A stretch of DNA of 64,000 bases from Carposina sasakii (Eukaryota; Arthropoda; Insecta; Lepidoptera; Carposinidae). The translations under genes were made by a program, and so were the position numbers. Below the pieces are notes generated by a model. The model was not told the origin of the DNA and made no database searches. It worked only from the letters and a program-made list of their open reading frames with translations. The stretch covers positions 186,001-250,000 of the forward strand of contig CP053171.1 in the NCBI GenBank assembly GCA_014607495.2, in the 5' to 3' direction. Every line of letters starts with the position of its first letter. Position 1 is the stretch's first letter. This document shows positions 1-11,700 of this stretch, in pieces.

Positions 1-143
1 AATCCGAGTTCGTATGGCATAAGCCACGTCTCCTGAAGAGCAACTATGTCTGCCTGTCTACATAAATTACGTATACTATGTATAGATCGTTTTATACCAT
101 GACAATTAAAAGATACTATTACTGTACTATCGCTACTATCCAT
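1..143 (-). CDS. Non-LTR retrotransposon ORF2 start (endonuclease), cut by window edge
   Basis: ORF2 starts at the ATG at 143 and runs off the left edge after 47 codons. It begins MDSSDSTVIVSFNCHGIKR and then has a LQETWL motif. The Asn of FNC and the Glu of QETW are the first two active-site residues of APE-type endonucleases. The ATG overlaps the end of ORF1. The reverse transcriptase would lie outside the window. Confidence 0.85.
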   Translation of the reverse strand, partial: MDSSDSTVIVSFNCHGIKRSIHSIRNLCRQADIVALQETWLMPYELG

Positions 144-1384
144 AATTGGTGCCTAAGTGAACTTTCTCAGTCGGTATTTTGCTTTCTCGAAAACGTCTAT
201 ATTTAACACCAGCAGGCCAGAATTCAGTGGACAAAAATAGTGCCAACTTACTCCTAGATATAACTACTTTAAAGGAAATTAAATCGACTTCCTTTTTTGT
301 TTGCAGTAGCTGGACATCAGTACATTCTTCACCTTTGTCCTTAATGTAATCCAAGATATCCTCTTTTGTCGTACTTTTTCGTAACCTAGATACGTATATC
401 GCGGATAAAAAGTCCGCTACCTGAAGCTTTGATGTATTTTGGGCTGTACCACATAGATTGTTACGCTGCTTTCTCTTATTTCTGTTCTCAACAAGTATAA
501 AGCTGGAATCAGGCTTCTTAGTAGATACGTTAGGATAAGAATGCTGTGTATTGGGACGCGTCAGTAGGTCATTCTCACATACAATATCACGGTAGGACAG
601 CCTTTGGACAACTGGCTGTATCGATGAGTTCGGATCTCGCCTATTGTAGGCTTCGATACCCGAAGGAGACGGTGGGAGAAGAGGAACGTGCCTCGCCGCC
701 GCCACCTCCCCTGTCGTAGCCGGTGGCAGTGGCATCCGCGCACGCGCAGCTGTTGACTCCTGTTGCCGTCTCATTTGCTTTCGAGTCGGCGATGAATGCG
801 TATGCACCTTGCAGCCATTATCTATGTCTATTATTGATTCACAGGAGGAATTTTGTGTCTTATTGTGAGGCGTTATATTACAGTTTCGCTTGGATTTTGA
901 TTGCGGAGATGACAATTTATTAAAGCAGGTACGTAAACTTCCCAGGTCAGTTCTTAGTTTGGTCTCAAATTCTAACATTTCATTTTTGGAAATGGTGTCA
1001 TTTCGTAAGTTATGTATTTCCGATTTTAATAAGGTCAGGTCTTTTTAAAATACGTGTAACATCCACATAGTCGAACGAAACTGGTGGCAGTTTGTTCAAA
1101 TCTTTAGCCACAAAAATGGGTTGTAGACACGGGTCAATTTCTTTTAATATGCGTATTATATCTTTTATATTCTTCTTATTTTTGTCATCACCTTTACGGC
1201 TAATGCAGCGGTTGTTTGTTGAAATGGAGGAAAATAGGATACTTTTTCCACATTCTATTTCTTCGTCGGTAAAACTAGTAGCACATATTTGCACAATACT
1301 CAATTCGTCCAATACGTCTATTTTGTTTTGCACAAAAGTTAAGAATTCGTTAACTACAATATTTTGCGCTGTCATTATGGACAC
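136..1384 (-). pseudogene. Non-LTR retrotransposon ORF1, frameshifted
   Basis: Two reading frames (1384-1010 and 978-136) are one ORF1. The first frame stops shortly after an A-run near 1046-1050, and a single extra base there accounts for the change of frame; after it the second frame continues without a stop. The N-terminal part (about 124 residues) has no motif I recognise. The second part is basic and proline/serine-rich in the middle. Its last 90 residues, beginning VSRLRKSTTKEDILDYIK, look like the RRM-like fold common in ORF1 proteins of insect non-LTR elements. The stop overlaps the ORF2 start by a few bases. The frameshift suggests a dead copy or a base-call error. Confidence 0.75.
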
Positions 1385-1476
1385 GCATTTCTAATATTTG
1401 ACACGGTAAGTATTATTTTTCATTACGCGCGCACGACTAGACGCAACGGTGCGGCAGACCGAACCGAAATGATTCA

Positions 1477-2657
1477 GGCCGGCAGACAGAAGGTGGCCAC
1501 CTCGTTGATGTACTTGCAGGGGAAGGATCCCCTCGGCAGTGGATGCAGACAGTTACACTCACCGGCCGGCAGACAGAAGGTGGCCACCTCGTTGATGTAC
1601 TTGCAGGGGAAGGATCCCCTCGGCAGTGGATGCAGACAGTTACACTCACCGGCCGGCAGACAGAAGGTGGCCACCTCGTTGATGTACTTGCAGGGGAAGG
1701 ATCCCCTCGGCAGTGGATGCAGACAGTTACACTCACCGGCCGGCAGACAGAAGGTGGCCACCTCGTTGATGTACTTGCAGGGGAAGGATCCCCTCGGCAG
1801 TGGATGCAGACAGTTACACTCACCGGCCGGCAGACAGAAGGTGGCCACCTCGTTGATGTACTTGCAGGGGAAGGATCCCCTCGGCAGTGGATTCAGACAG
1901 TTACACTCACCGGTCGGCAGACAGAAGGTGGCCACCTCGTTGATGTACTTGCAGGGGAAGGATCCCCTCGGCAGTGGATGCAGACAGTTACACTCACCGG
2001 CCGGCAGACAGAAGGTGGCCACCTCGTTGATGTACTTGCAGGGGAAGGATCCCCTCGGCAGTGGATGCAGACAGTTACACTCACCGGCGGCAGACAGAAG
2101 GTGGCCACCTCGTTGATGTACTTGCAGGGGAAGGATCCCCTCGGCAGTGGATGCAGACAGTTACACTCACCGGCCGGCAGACAGAAGGTGGCCACCTCGT
2201 TGATGTACTTGCAGGGGAAGGATCCCCTCGGCAGTGGATGCAGACAGTTACACTCACCGGCCGGCAGACAGAAGGTGGCCACCTCGTTGATGTACTTGCA
2301 GGGGAAGGATCCCTCGGCAGTGGATGCAGACAGTTACACTCACCGGCCGGCAGACAGAAGGTGGCCACCTCGTTGATGTACTTGCAGGGGAAGGATCCCC
2401 TCGGCAGTGGATGCAGACAGTTACACTCACCGGCCGGCAGACAGAAGGTGGCCACCTCGTTGATGTACTTGCAGGGGAAGGATCCCCTCGGCAGTGGATG
2501 CAGACAGTTACACTCACCGGCCGGCAGACAGAAGGTGGCCACCTCGTTGATGTACTTGCAGGGGAAGGATCCCCTCGGCAGGATGCAGACAGTTACACTC
2601 ACCGGCCGGCAGACAGAAGGTGGCCACCTCGTTGATGTACTTGCAGGGGAAGGTTCC
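1477..2657 (-). repeat. 87-bp minisatellite copying an exon end plus splice donor (14 copies)
   Basis: Units begin at 1481, 1568, 1655, 1742, 1829, 1916, 2003, 2089, 2176, 2263, 2349, 2436, 2523 and 2608 (marker GGCAGACAGA). Spacing is 87 bp except for three steps of 85-86 bp. Read on the minus strand, each unit is about 57 bases of the trbd exon ending at 2603, then its GTGAGT donor, then about 30 bases of intron. The rightmost copy is the real exon end. The other 13 extend downstream into the intron. Because 87 is 29 codons, read-through stays open for long stretches. Copies are near-identical, with a few substitutions and 1-2 base deletions. Confidence 0.95.
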
Positions 2658-2716
2658 CTTCTTGAAGCGGATGCAGCTTGCCATGTGCCGCCTTATAGCC
2701 GCCGCCAAATCGGGTG
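2603..2716 (-). CDS. trbd: trbd exon 9, end of AnkUBD, carries the 87-bp array
   Basis: The exon encodes APDLAAAIRRHMAS, then the part KGTFPCKYINEVATFCLPA that is repeated downstream, and ends GCCG/GTGAGT. It corresponds to the last helices of the ankyrin-like domain, just before the OTU domain. Confidence 0.9.
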
Positions 2717-5700
2717 CTAGGGAAGATAATATTTATCGGAAATTAGCCAGTTCCACAGGAGCTATTATGTAGTACCCTAGTTTAATCTCACTAATATTAT
2801 AAATGCGAAAGTTTGTGAGTATGGATAGATGGATGGATGTTTGTTACTCTTTCACATAAAAACGGCTGGAGCGATTTTAATAAAATTTGGTATGGAGTTA
2901 GCTGACACTCTGGATTAACACATAAGCTACTTTTTATCCTGGGAAAATAATTTTATCCTGGATAATTACTTTGACTTTTTGCAATCCACGCGGACGAAGT
3001 CGCGGGCGTTCACAAGTTTCTTTAATATTTAAATTAACATGGAATGCGTCCACCTTTCAACAGAAATGCACATAATAAGCGACTCACCGACATAGGAGGG
3101 CGAGCGCTTCAAGCCCGGCCCGCCGCCCGAAATGCGAGACAATAGTGTCGACAGGATCTCTTGTCGCTGGAACCTGCCACACAAGATTACTTAGTTAGTT
3201 AGATTCATGTAGTCCAGTAGTTAGTACGAGTACAGTCCAGTAAGCGAATGGTTCAAGGAACTCGAATGCATTTTGATTTAGGCATCAGTAGGTTCGTGGC
3301 TTTAATGACAGACGTAGGTATGTCACTTACCTGGCACTTGTATACTTGAGGATGTGGCTAATAGATTACAAAATATCATTCTTTGGTTACCGGTTGCTGA
3401 TCAGTCGCAGTGGACAATATCTGAAGGTTCTCCTTGACTCAAAGGTCCCGCTAGTCAGTCTGTCTGTCCGCGGCACACACCTGATGGCGAGGTGCACCAG
3501 CGTGTGTCCCGCGTCGAAGGCGGAGGCTCGGTCCAGCAGCGCCGCCTCGCCGGTCGTCAGAGCTCGCGCCGGGTCTCCGCCGCTCGCCAGGTACGCCTCC
3601 ACGCAGCGCGCGTCGCCGTCCACCACGCCTGGACGGAGAGGGAGGATACAACATTGTACACACGGGACAAACTCACTCCAACAGGCTTTAGGGTCGCTTC
3701 GTATCTGACGGAAGATGCGTCGAGCGTATCTCCGGGTGCAGGCAAACGCCCTAACGCATGTCGGTTGAGTGTGAAAGGTTGAATGTTTTATCATATATTT
3801 GCACGTTCTGCCGTTACGCGACCGACAAATACACGACGGATTTTCCGTCAGATATGAACCGAACCTTACGAGTTATAAATGACCAGCGGGCCCGACAGAC
3901 GTTGTCCTGTCCCACGTCAATGCAAACTTTTTGGACCGTTATAATAATATCTAGTAACCAAATTGGGTGGTGTGTATTAAACCATTCTCGGACTCACTTG
4001 TACACACACAAAAAATTTAATCAAAATGGATCCAGCCACCGAAGGAATTCAATTACAAACACACAAACAGGAATCATCCAAAGGAACTATACATACATAG
4101 CATCAATAGTAACTACATAGTAGCATAAAGAAATAAGATGTCATAGAGTGCTAATATCATACTAACTGTTTCGATGCACCATTAGGATTTTCGGTACCTC
4201 ACAATTCCAGTCCTTGACACTTAGATTCTATTAGTGTAATGTATATACTACATTACCAATGTATTGTAACGTATAGTAATGCAATCTAAGTGTCAAGGAC
4301 TGGAATTGTGAGGCACCGAAAATTCTAATGGTGCATCGAAACTATTAGTATGACATTAGCACTCTATGTCTACATGTTATTCCTCTATGCTAGTAGATAA
4401 CATCGACATACCCAGACACGCCTGCAGCCACACCCAGTCAGTATTATTGCGTCGTTTGTCGACCGCCTGCGCGCCGACAACCTCGTTGATACCTGACGAG
4501 AAATACTGTTTGAGAAAGGCCGCTTGTACACGTCAACGGACAACGGACCGGGTTTTTAACGAATTCACGGTGGTATATGTGGCTCCACACGTCGCACAGT
4601 GTGTCACTCACCCGCGCAGGGCTTGGCGCGGCGCTCCGCCCCGGCAGAGGGCGCGGGCCGGGGGGCGGGGGCGGGGCTCCACACGTCGCACAGTGTGTCA
4701 CTCACCCGCGCAGGGCTTGGCGCGGCGCTCCGCCCGGCAGAGGGCGCGGGCCCGGGGGCGGGGGCGGGGCTCCACACGTCGCACAGTGTGTCACTCACCC
4801 GCGCAGGGCTTGGCGCGGCGCTCCGCCCCGGCAGAGGGCGCGGGCCCGGGGGGCGGGGGCGGGGCTCCGCACGTCGCACAGTGTGTCACTCACCCGCGCA
4901 GGGCTTGGCGCGGCGCTCCGCCCGGCAGAGGGCGCGGGCCCGGGGGGCGGGGGCGGCGCTCCGCACGTCGCACAGTGTGTCACTCACCCGCGCAGGGCTT
5001 GGCGCGGCGCTCCGCCCCGGCAGAGGGCGCGGGCCCGGGGGGCGGGGGCGGCGCTCCGCACGTCGCACAGTGTGTCACTCACCCGCGCAGGGCTTGGCGC
5101 GGCGCTCCGCCCCGGCAGAGGGCGCGGGCCCGGGGGGCGGGGGCGGGGCTCCGCACGTCGCACAGTGTGTCACTCACCCGCGCAGGGCTTGGCGCGGCGC
5201 TCCGCCCCGGCAGAGGGCGCGGGCCCGGGGGGCGGGGGCGGGGCTCCACACGTCGCACAGTGTGTCACTCACCCGCGCAGGGCTTGGCGCGGCGCTCCGC
5301 CCCGGCAGAGGGCGCGGGCCCGGGGGGCGGGGGCGGGGCTCCACACGTCGCACAGTGTGTCACTCACCCGCGCAGGGCTTGGCGGCGGCGCTCCGCCCCG
5401 GCAGAGGGCGCGGGCCCGGGGGGCGGGGGCGGGGCTCCGCACGTCGCACAGTGTGTCACTCACCCGCGCAGGCTTGGCGCGGCGCTCCGCCCCGGCAGAG
5501 GGCGCGGGCCCGGGGGGCGGGGGCGGCGCTCCGCACGTCGCACAGTGTGTCACTCACCCGCGCAGGGCTTGGCGCGGCGCTCCGCCCCGGCAGAGGGCGC
5601 GGGCCCGGGGGGCGGGGGCGGGGCTCCGCACGTCGCACAGTGTGTCACTCACCCGCGCAGGGCTTGGCGCGACGCTCCGCCCCGGCAGAGGGCGCGGGCC

Positions 5701-8700
5701 CGGGGGGCGGGGGCGGCGCTCCGCACGTCGCACAGTGTGTCACTCACCCGCGCAGGGCTTGGCGCGGCGCTCCGCCCCGGCAGAGGGCGCGGGCCCGGGG
5801 GGCGGGGGCGGCGCTCCGCACGTCGCACAGTGTGTCACTCACCCGCGCAGGGCTTGGCGCGGCGCTCCGCCCCGGCAGAGGGCGCGGGCCCGGGGGGCGG
5901 GGGCGGGGCTCCGCACGTCGCACAGTGTGTCACTCACCCGCGCAGGGCTTGGCGCGACGCTCCGCCCCGGCAGAGGGCGCGGGCCCGGGGGCGGGGGCGG
6001 GGCTCCGCACATCGCACACTTCAGGGATTTGGGCCAGTTCTCGTATGTACACGTCTGCAAAAGGGATAGAGAGATACTATTAGCTGGAGATAAAATAAAC
6101 AATCGCAGAGGGCACATCTGTCACTGTTCATTCAAATGGCTGGCAGAGAGACAAGTAGGAATTATTACACCACTGCAGCAGAAGGAGCTTTATGTTTTTC
6201 AAGTGTGTATGTATCTATTTTTCTGTGGCACGCTCTAGAGCCGCATTTGAGCTTGACAGGTATCACTAGACGCGTCTTGTCTAGACTTGTCGTGAGAGTG
6301 ACACTGGGTACGCTGTAAATGAGATTATATTAAGGCCATTGCGAGATGAACAGACGACAAAGGTGGCGAGTATCGGTTAAATGCAAGCCGCTTCCGACCG
6401 GTTGAAGTGGAGGTAGTCGGGGAAGCCTTCCCAATGCTGAAAATGATGAGGTTAGACTTCTCAAGGCTGAAAATAATAATGTAATGTAATATATGGTGGA
6501 CACTGACCGCGCACGGCCACTTGTTGTGTCGCTCGGGGGCTCGTTCCGCCGGAGACGAGATGCGCAGCGGACGCAGCCGCGCCGACACCGCCTCCGCGTC
6601 TGTACACACATTGTCTAAATTCAAGAAAAGCTATTAAAGCTCGAGCAAACCGGCCCCCTGATTACTTAATTTACAATAGCAAAGATTATTAAGCGATAAT
6701 TGAGTGTATATGCGTGAGCGTAACGAGCGCTCGTGCGCGCACGCACACACACATCCTCAATTTTCGCTATCGCATTGCTTCGACTCTGCTACTGCAAGTT
6801 ACGTAATTTATTTATTTATATGTACACGGACTTGACGGCATTACAGCGATACCAAGGTGACGTCAAGTTTAGGAGAAAATAAAAGGAGAAGAAAACAGAA
6901 CAAACAATAAACATTGAAATAAACATTAATCAGGGGCGGATGCGTATGCGTACACGTAAGCGTAGAGGGCAAGGCGCCATTCATTTATTACGTAAGACGA
7001 TTTAGGGGGGACCATGTCTTTATTTCTGACAAAAGGGTCGGCTTATTCTTATATTGGAGGGGAGAGGATTAAAACTAGCGAAGAATGTCTTACATAATAA
7101 ATGAATGGCACCCAAGTGCTGTGTGTTGTCTTATACAGTTCCATACAACTCTACGATACGTGCACGTCTACGCATACGCAACCAATCTGCTCGATCCTTT
7201 AATGGCCACTTAGCAGTTAAAGAGCCCAATCGCGCCACCTACTGGGTCAAACTGAGATAAGATACGATAAATCTTAATTTGCAACTAGTGGACGCCCGCG
7301 ACTCCGTCCGCGTGGACTGCAGAAAAAACAAAATGTCGAAATTATCCGGGATAAAAATATTTTCCCGGGATAAAAAGTGCCCAATATGTTAAGTGGGACC
7401 TGTCACAATATATTCCTGAAAACTGCATCGAAATCGGTCCAGTCGTTTCTGAAATTAGCGTGCACAAACACGTATAGATAAAACATCAAGATGTCACATA
7501 TAAAAATTGTCCTTATGTCTAGCCAATTAAACTTAGCATGCAAATTATAAAGTAAACTAAACTAGTACACTAAATTAAATTAATCTTTAAAGAGATCTTT
7601 ATATTTTAAGACATTAATGTATAAACCTGTATATATATATATATATAGTTATCAGATCCGAGGGTCAGTGGAGGGCGCACCCATAGTGAATACAGACATT
7701 TATCAAACTTGGTTCAGCTATTATAAAATTTTAGCTAGACGAACGACAAACAGCAATTATAATAGACGATTTTTTTTGACGTGACGTAGTTGTACAGCTG
7801 TAAAATTTTCACAATACTTTCACTACATGTGCTAATGAAATGTGTGACACAAAACAATGAGTCTGATCATCTATTTAGACAGCTACAAACATCACAATAG
7901 GGAATATGCGTCTGACTCGAAAACAGATTTTTTATATTTTATACGAAAGATATTACAAATACAAACCGAATAGTGCAAAAATAACATCAATCGGTTAATA
8001 AATACCAAAGTTACAGCTGTTTAAAAGTTAAAAAAATAGAAAGAAAAAAAATGCTAACATAAAAGGAGTAAAAACATACAATCCTACCCATATTTTGAAT
8101 TATCTCATTACTTTATGAAATCTGTACCTATTAATAAACAATTTTTATTGACAACTATACACAAAAATGTTATATTACGTTTATAAAATAAGATTGCATT
8201 TTTTTTCCATACTAATTTGAGACCGTTGTGTACTATAACGTCAGTCTTTGCCATTTTAGTATGGAGCAAACGGTGCGTTTCAAAAATATTTTGCCGGCTC
8301 GTAATTTTGAATCACTGTAAATCCAAAATGGTTAAACTTAGATATGCCATTCCAGGGGCAAGCTTTATCAATTTTTACGTAGAATCTAAAAATAAAATAA
8401 AAAAATTTAATGCATATACCCTATGATACATACATACACAACTAGAGTTGGCATTTTGCCTTACTTCCTGTACAAACGAAACTCGATATTCAGGTGTATT
8501 TGTTCATTGAATCATGAAAGAAACATCGTGAATCTAATCATGCTACTAGGAGCGAGACCCGTGTGCTTTTTTATGTATAAAAGATATAACAACCACAATT
8601 TATTTTTAGGGCCTTACTAATAAAATAAAATTAAAATTAAACCTTGCATACATGTATAGGTACACTATTCACTATTTTCGATAGTTTTTCCTTACATTTG

Positions 8701-11700
8701 GCTGTTAAAAGTCGTGTTTGACGGGTGTGTAACTCTAGTCGCGGTATATTATTTTATATTGTCATGTAACTAGCAGGATTAGTAAGTCTCACCGCAGTCG
8801 TCCGGCTGCGGCAGCGCGGCGGCGCCGGCCTGCAGACGGTAGATGTCCTCGCCCAGCGCCGGCTTCTCCGAGCGACACATGGTGCACTGCAACACACGCA
8901 CTAAAGATCAACCATAGAATACCGAGTAGAAAGAGTTATACATAATAAATGTATGTCGGGTAGTAAAGCAACCAACGAGGAGAAAATCCCGCATCTTCCG
9001 CTCTTCTAAACCGGCGCTAATGTGAGAATAGGTTTTATCATTTTATTTATTAGGAGTTCTTTTACAGAGGCGGAGCTTCATTAGAATGCATCACCTGCAT
9101 CTCCTTTCTGGCATGTCGTAAGAGTCGACTAAAGAATTCAGACATTCTCTTAGGCGATAAACTAGCAACATACCACTGATCGTTTAAACGTGTCCCCGAT
9201 AGCAGCTCTGACTAGGTACTTTGGGAACACAGCCGTCGTGTCTAAAATGTATGTTATTCGGAAGAAAAGACAAGGGAAACTATGTCTATACAGACATTGT
9301 CTTACGAAAATGATCTTTGAATTTATGATCAATGATATACCGATACTAGGTACTACATGCTTGTTATTACTTTAACAGTAAGTTATTATAGTTATATATA
9401 TTCCTAAGGTATTAAAAATCATCATGTGTGTGTATCTCAACAAATCACTACAGAATAGAATAAAATATTTATTTCTGCAAGAGACATTGTACATAAAGAT
9501 CTTATTAGAGGCACCAACTAGTGAGCGCAAATACGGTGGCCCCAGTAACAACTACAACATAGAATACTCAGAATTACAGGTGCTCGCTTTTAGAACAGCT
9601 GCAACTACAGTGACCCGCAGAGGTTACACAAGGTCAGTGAACACATTGATTTCTACATAACAATGGTGCTTGGGAATTGTGAGGCTTACACAAAAAAACT
9701 ATTCATATTTATCTGTACCATTACATCAAGAAAATAAAATAAAGTGTATAAACAACAAAATAATTATGAATATGTACATATGTATGTACCTAAATCACAT
9801 ATAATTAAAACTCAAGTAAATAAGAATTAATATTATGTAGTTATTTATATGACCATGCTAAATAACTGTTTACTAACATAATATATGTCATCTCATACTA
9901 ACCACTATGGAGTAATATCCGAAATAAAATATTTGAATTTGAATTAAATGTGGAAGTAGGATTTATGAACCTGCAGTTCTGGTTACCCCTATTTTAGGAG
10001 CAATGGTCAGGGATAGAGGTGGTTAATATAGCAACTAGCGTCTTATATAGCACGTTATTTTTCAATAGCAAAAATCTCGTGCTATGTAAGTGCGCACTGT
10101 GGTGCTATAAATAACGAACCGCGCGCGGCAAGTGCTGCGCGGCAGGCAACTAGCAGGGATAGATAAATAACGTAGCACAGCGAGAGTGGGGCATGCGTGC
10201 GGGCGGAGTAATAGCGTTAGATTGCTATTTATCAGTCTCGCCCTGCGGCTACCGTGCTACTAGATTTAACGCGACTGCCACCGCTCTGGCATGCTAAATT
10301 GCTTGTTATAACATAGCATAAAATATAACACGCTAGAAAATTCTAGTTTATAATCCCTAGCGTGCTATTTTTTTTAGCCGTCTTGAACACCACTAGTCAG
10401 GGATATTATGTCAGATGTAATAAACCTACCTTGCGGGACTGCGCGAAGTTATCGTATGTGCACACTTCACAGCTCCACCGAGGCGGCTCCGGAGCTGCAC
10501 CGCCCGTCATCTGTATTATATAAAAGGAATAGGGTCAGTCAAGCTGCAGCAAATCTCGAAAACTACTTGATCAATAAAGAAGAAATGCAGTAGTAAGATA
10601 GATTATAACTATATGACACCCACTAATAGAGGCAAGAAAAAATAATGGGAATTCTAAATAATTTTATGAAACAGTCTCAACTAAGAATTGTATTTATTGT
10701 ATGTAGTGTTTTGAGTACAATAAAGATTAAGAATAAGTTATGGCCTTATGTCAGAGAACACATTGCTTATTATACTATTCCATAGTTGTGTAGACAAAAT
10801 TATCGTCAGTATAAATATTCACACCCTACACAACACATTAACCTAGTCCCACATTAAGATCCCTAAGGTCTTGGGTCGCGGGTACTAAGCAACGGTATAT
10901 AAATACATAGATAAGTATAGAAACATCCATGACTCGGAAACAAACATCGATATTCATCATATCAATGTTTGCACCTACCGGGATTCGAACCCAGGACCTA
11001 TGGCTTCGCAGACAGTGTCACTACTAGGGTTGCCAACTCTTGTACACAAATTTGCGGGACAGCGGGGTTAAATTTGCGGGACCACAGCAAGAAAAACGGG
11101 ACACCTACAAATGGTAAATTTTAGTAAATTTTTTTATAAAGAAATAATTATTTCGTGATAATCCATAGCAAATAGATGTCTAATTTCATTATAACAAACA
11201 GTGGCGCACTCTGGTTTTTTAACTAACCTTCTAGCAAGTACTGTATAACGCGAGCGAAGCAAGCGCGAAATTTTTGCATTTTATTCCAGAGACAACTTAA
11301 ATTTTTAAACAAAAAAATTGTGACTGTTGTTCGGCTTGTAAGTGCCAAAGCTCGAGCGTAGCGAGCGCCGAAATTTTTACTTATTTTGAATGCTTAAATT
11401 TTTTTTACAAAATTTCCTAATAATTTATTAAATCAGAAAAATAATTAAATAGTTGGCTGAAATATGTGGAGGTATTATTAAATGATCCACTAATCCCTAC
11501 AACAATGCTTGTATCAACTCAAATTGGCACCTAAAAAAGCCATAATAAAATGGTTAAAGGATACACATAGAAACCGAATAAAAAATTCTATTTGAGAAAT
11601 ACCTATGTCACTTAAAATACTACTTATTAATTTGGATGTTTTATTAATGATTTGAAGATTCGTCAATGGTAACAAGTAGATGAAACTAATACTTACATTC

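Larger units (their letters stand above)
1..1476 (-). mobile_element. 5' part of an APE-type non-LTR retrotransposon
   Basis: The element reads leftward: a short 5' leader (about 1476-1385), ORF1 (1384-136) and the first 143 bases of ORF2, which leaves the window. ORF2 opens with the start of an apurinic endonuclease-like domain, which defines the class. It sits in an intron of trbd in the same orientation, and its 5' end abuts the 87-bp splice-donor array. The clade was not resolved. Confidence 0.85.
6600..8792. other. trbd intron between exons 4 and 3, mostly repeat-derived
   Basis: No exon-like stretch was seen. It contains a CA/GCGC-rich tract near 6720-6755, an inverted-repeat element (6973-7113), a reversed Lep1 Helitron end (7286-7490), a (TA)n run near 7630 and AT-rich sequence to 8640. 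A piece near 7655-7700 (CAGATCCGAGGGTCAGTGGA) recurs near 42018. Confidence 0.6.

Noticed and set aside
1364..2720. Plus-strand repetitive ORFs of 219-277 residues
   Set aside because: They are read-through of the 87-bp array; the biological signal is the minus-strand exon end and donor.
3346..4120. Plus-strand 96-120-residue ORFs
   Set aside because: Antisense of the trbd ankyrin exon and its flanks, whose minus-strand reading is clearly protein-like and in phase.
1477..6010. CRISPR-like arrays
   Set aside because: The repeats are contiguous with no variable spacers, and the DNA is clearly eukaryotic.
4366..6238. Three overlapping 494-567-residue plus-strand ORFs (Arg/Gly/Ala-rich repeats)
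   Set aside because: They arise from the GC-rich 95-bp array, which lacks stops in several frames. The real coding strand is minus (trbd exon 5).
8217..9660. Several 60-78-residue plus-strand ORFs
   Set aside because: AT-rich, no start context, no splice sites, no recognisable motifs; within a trbd intron.
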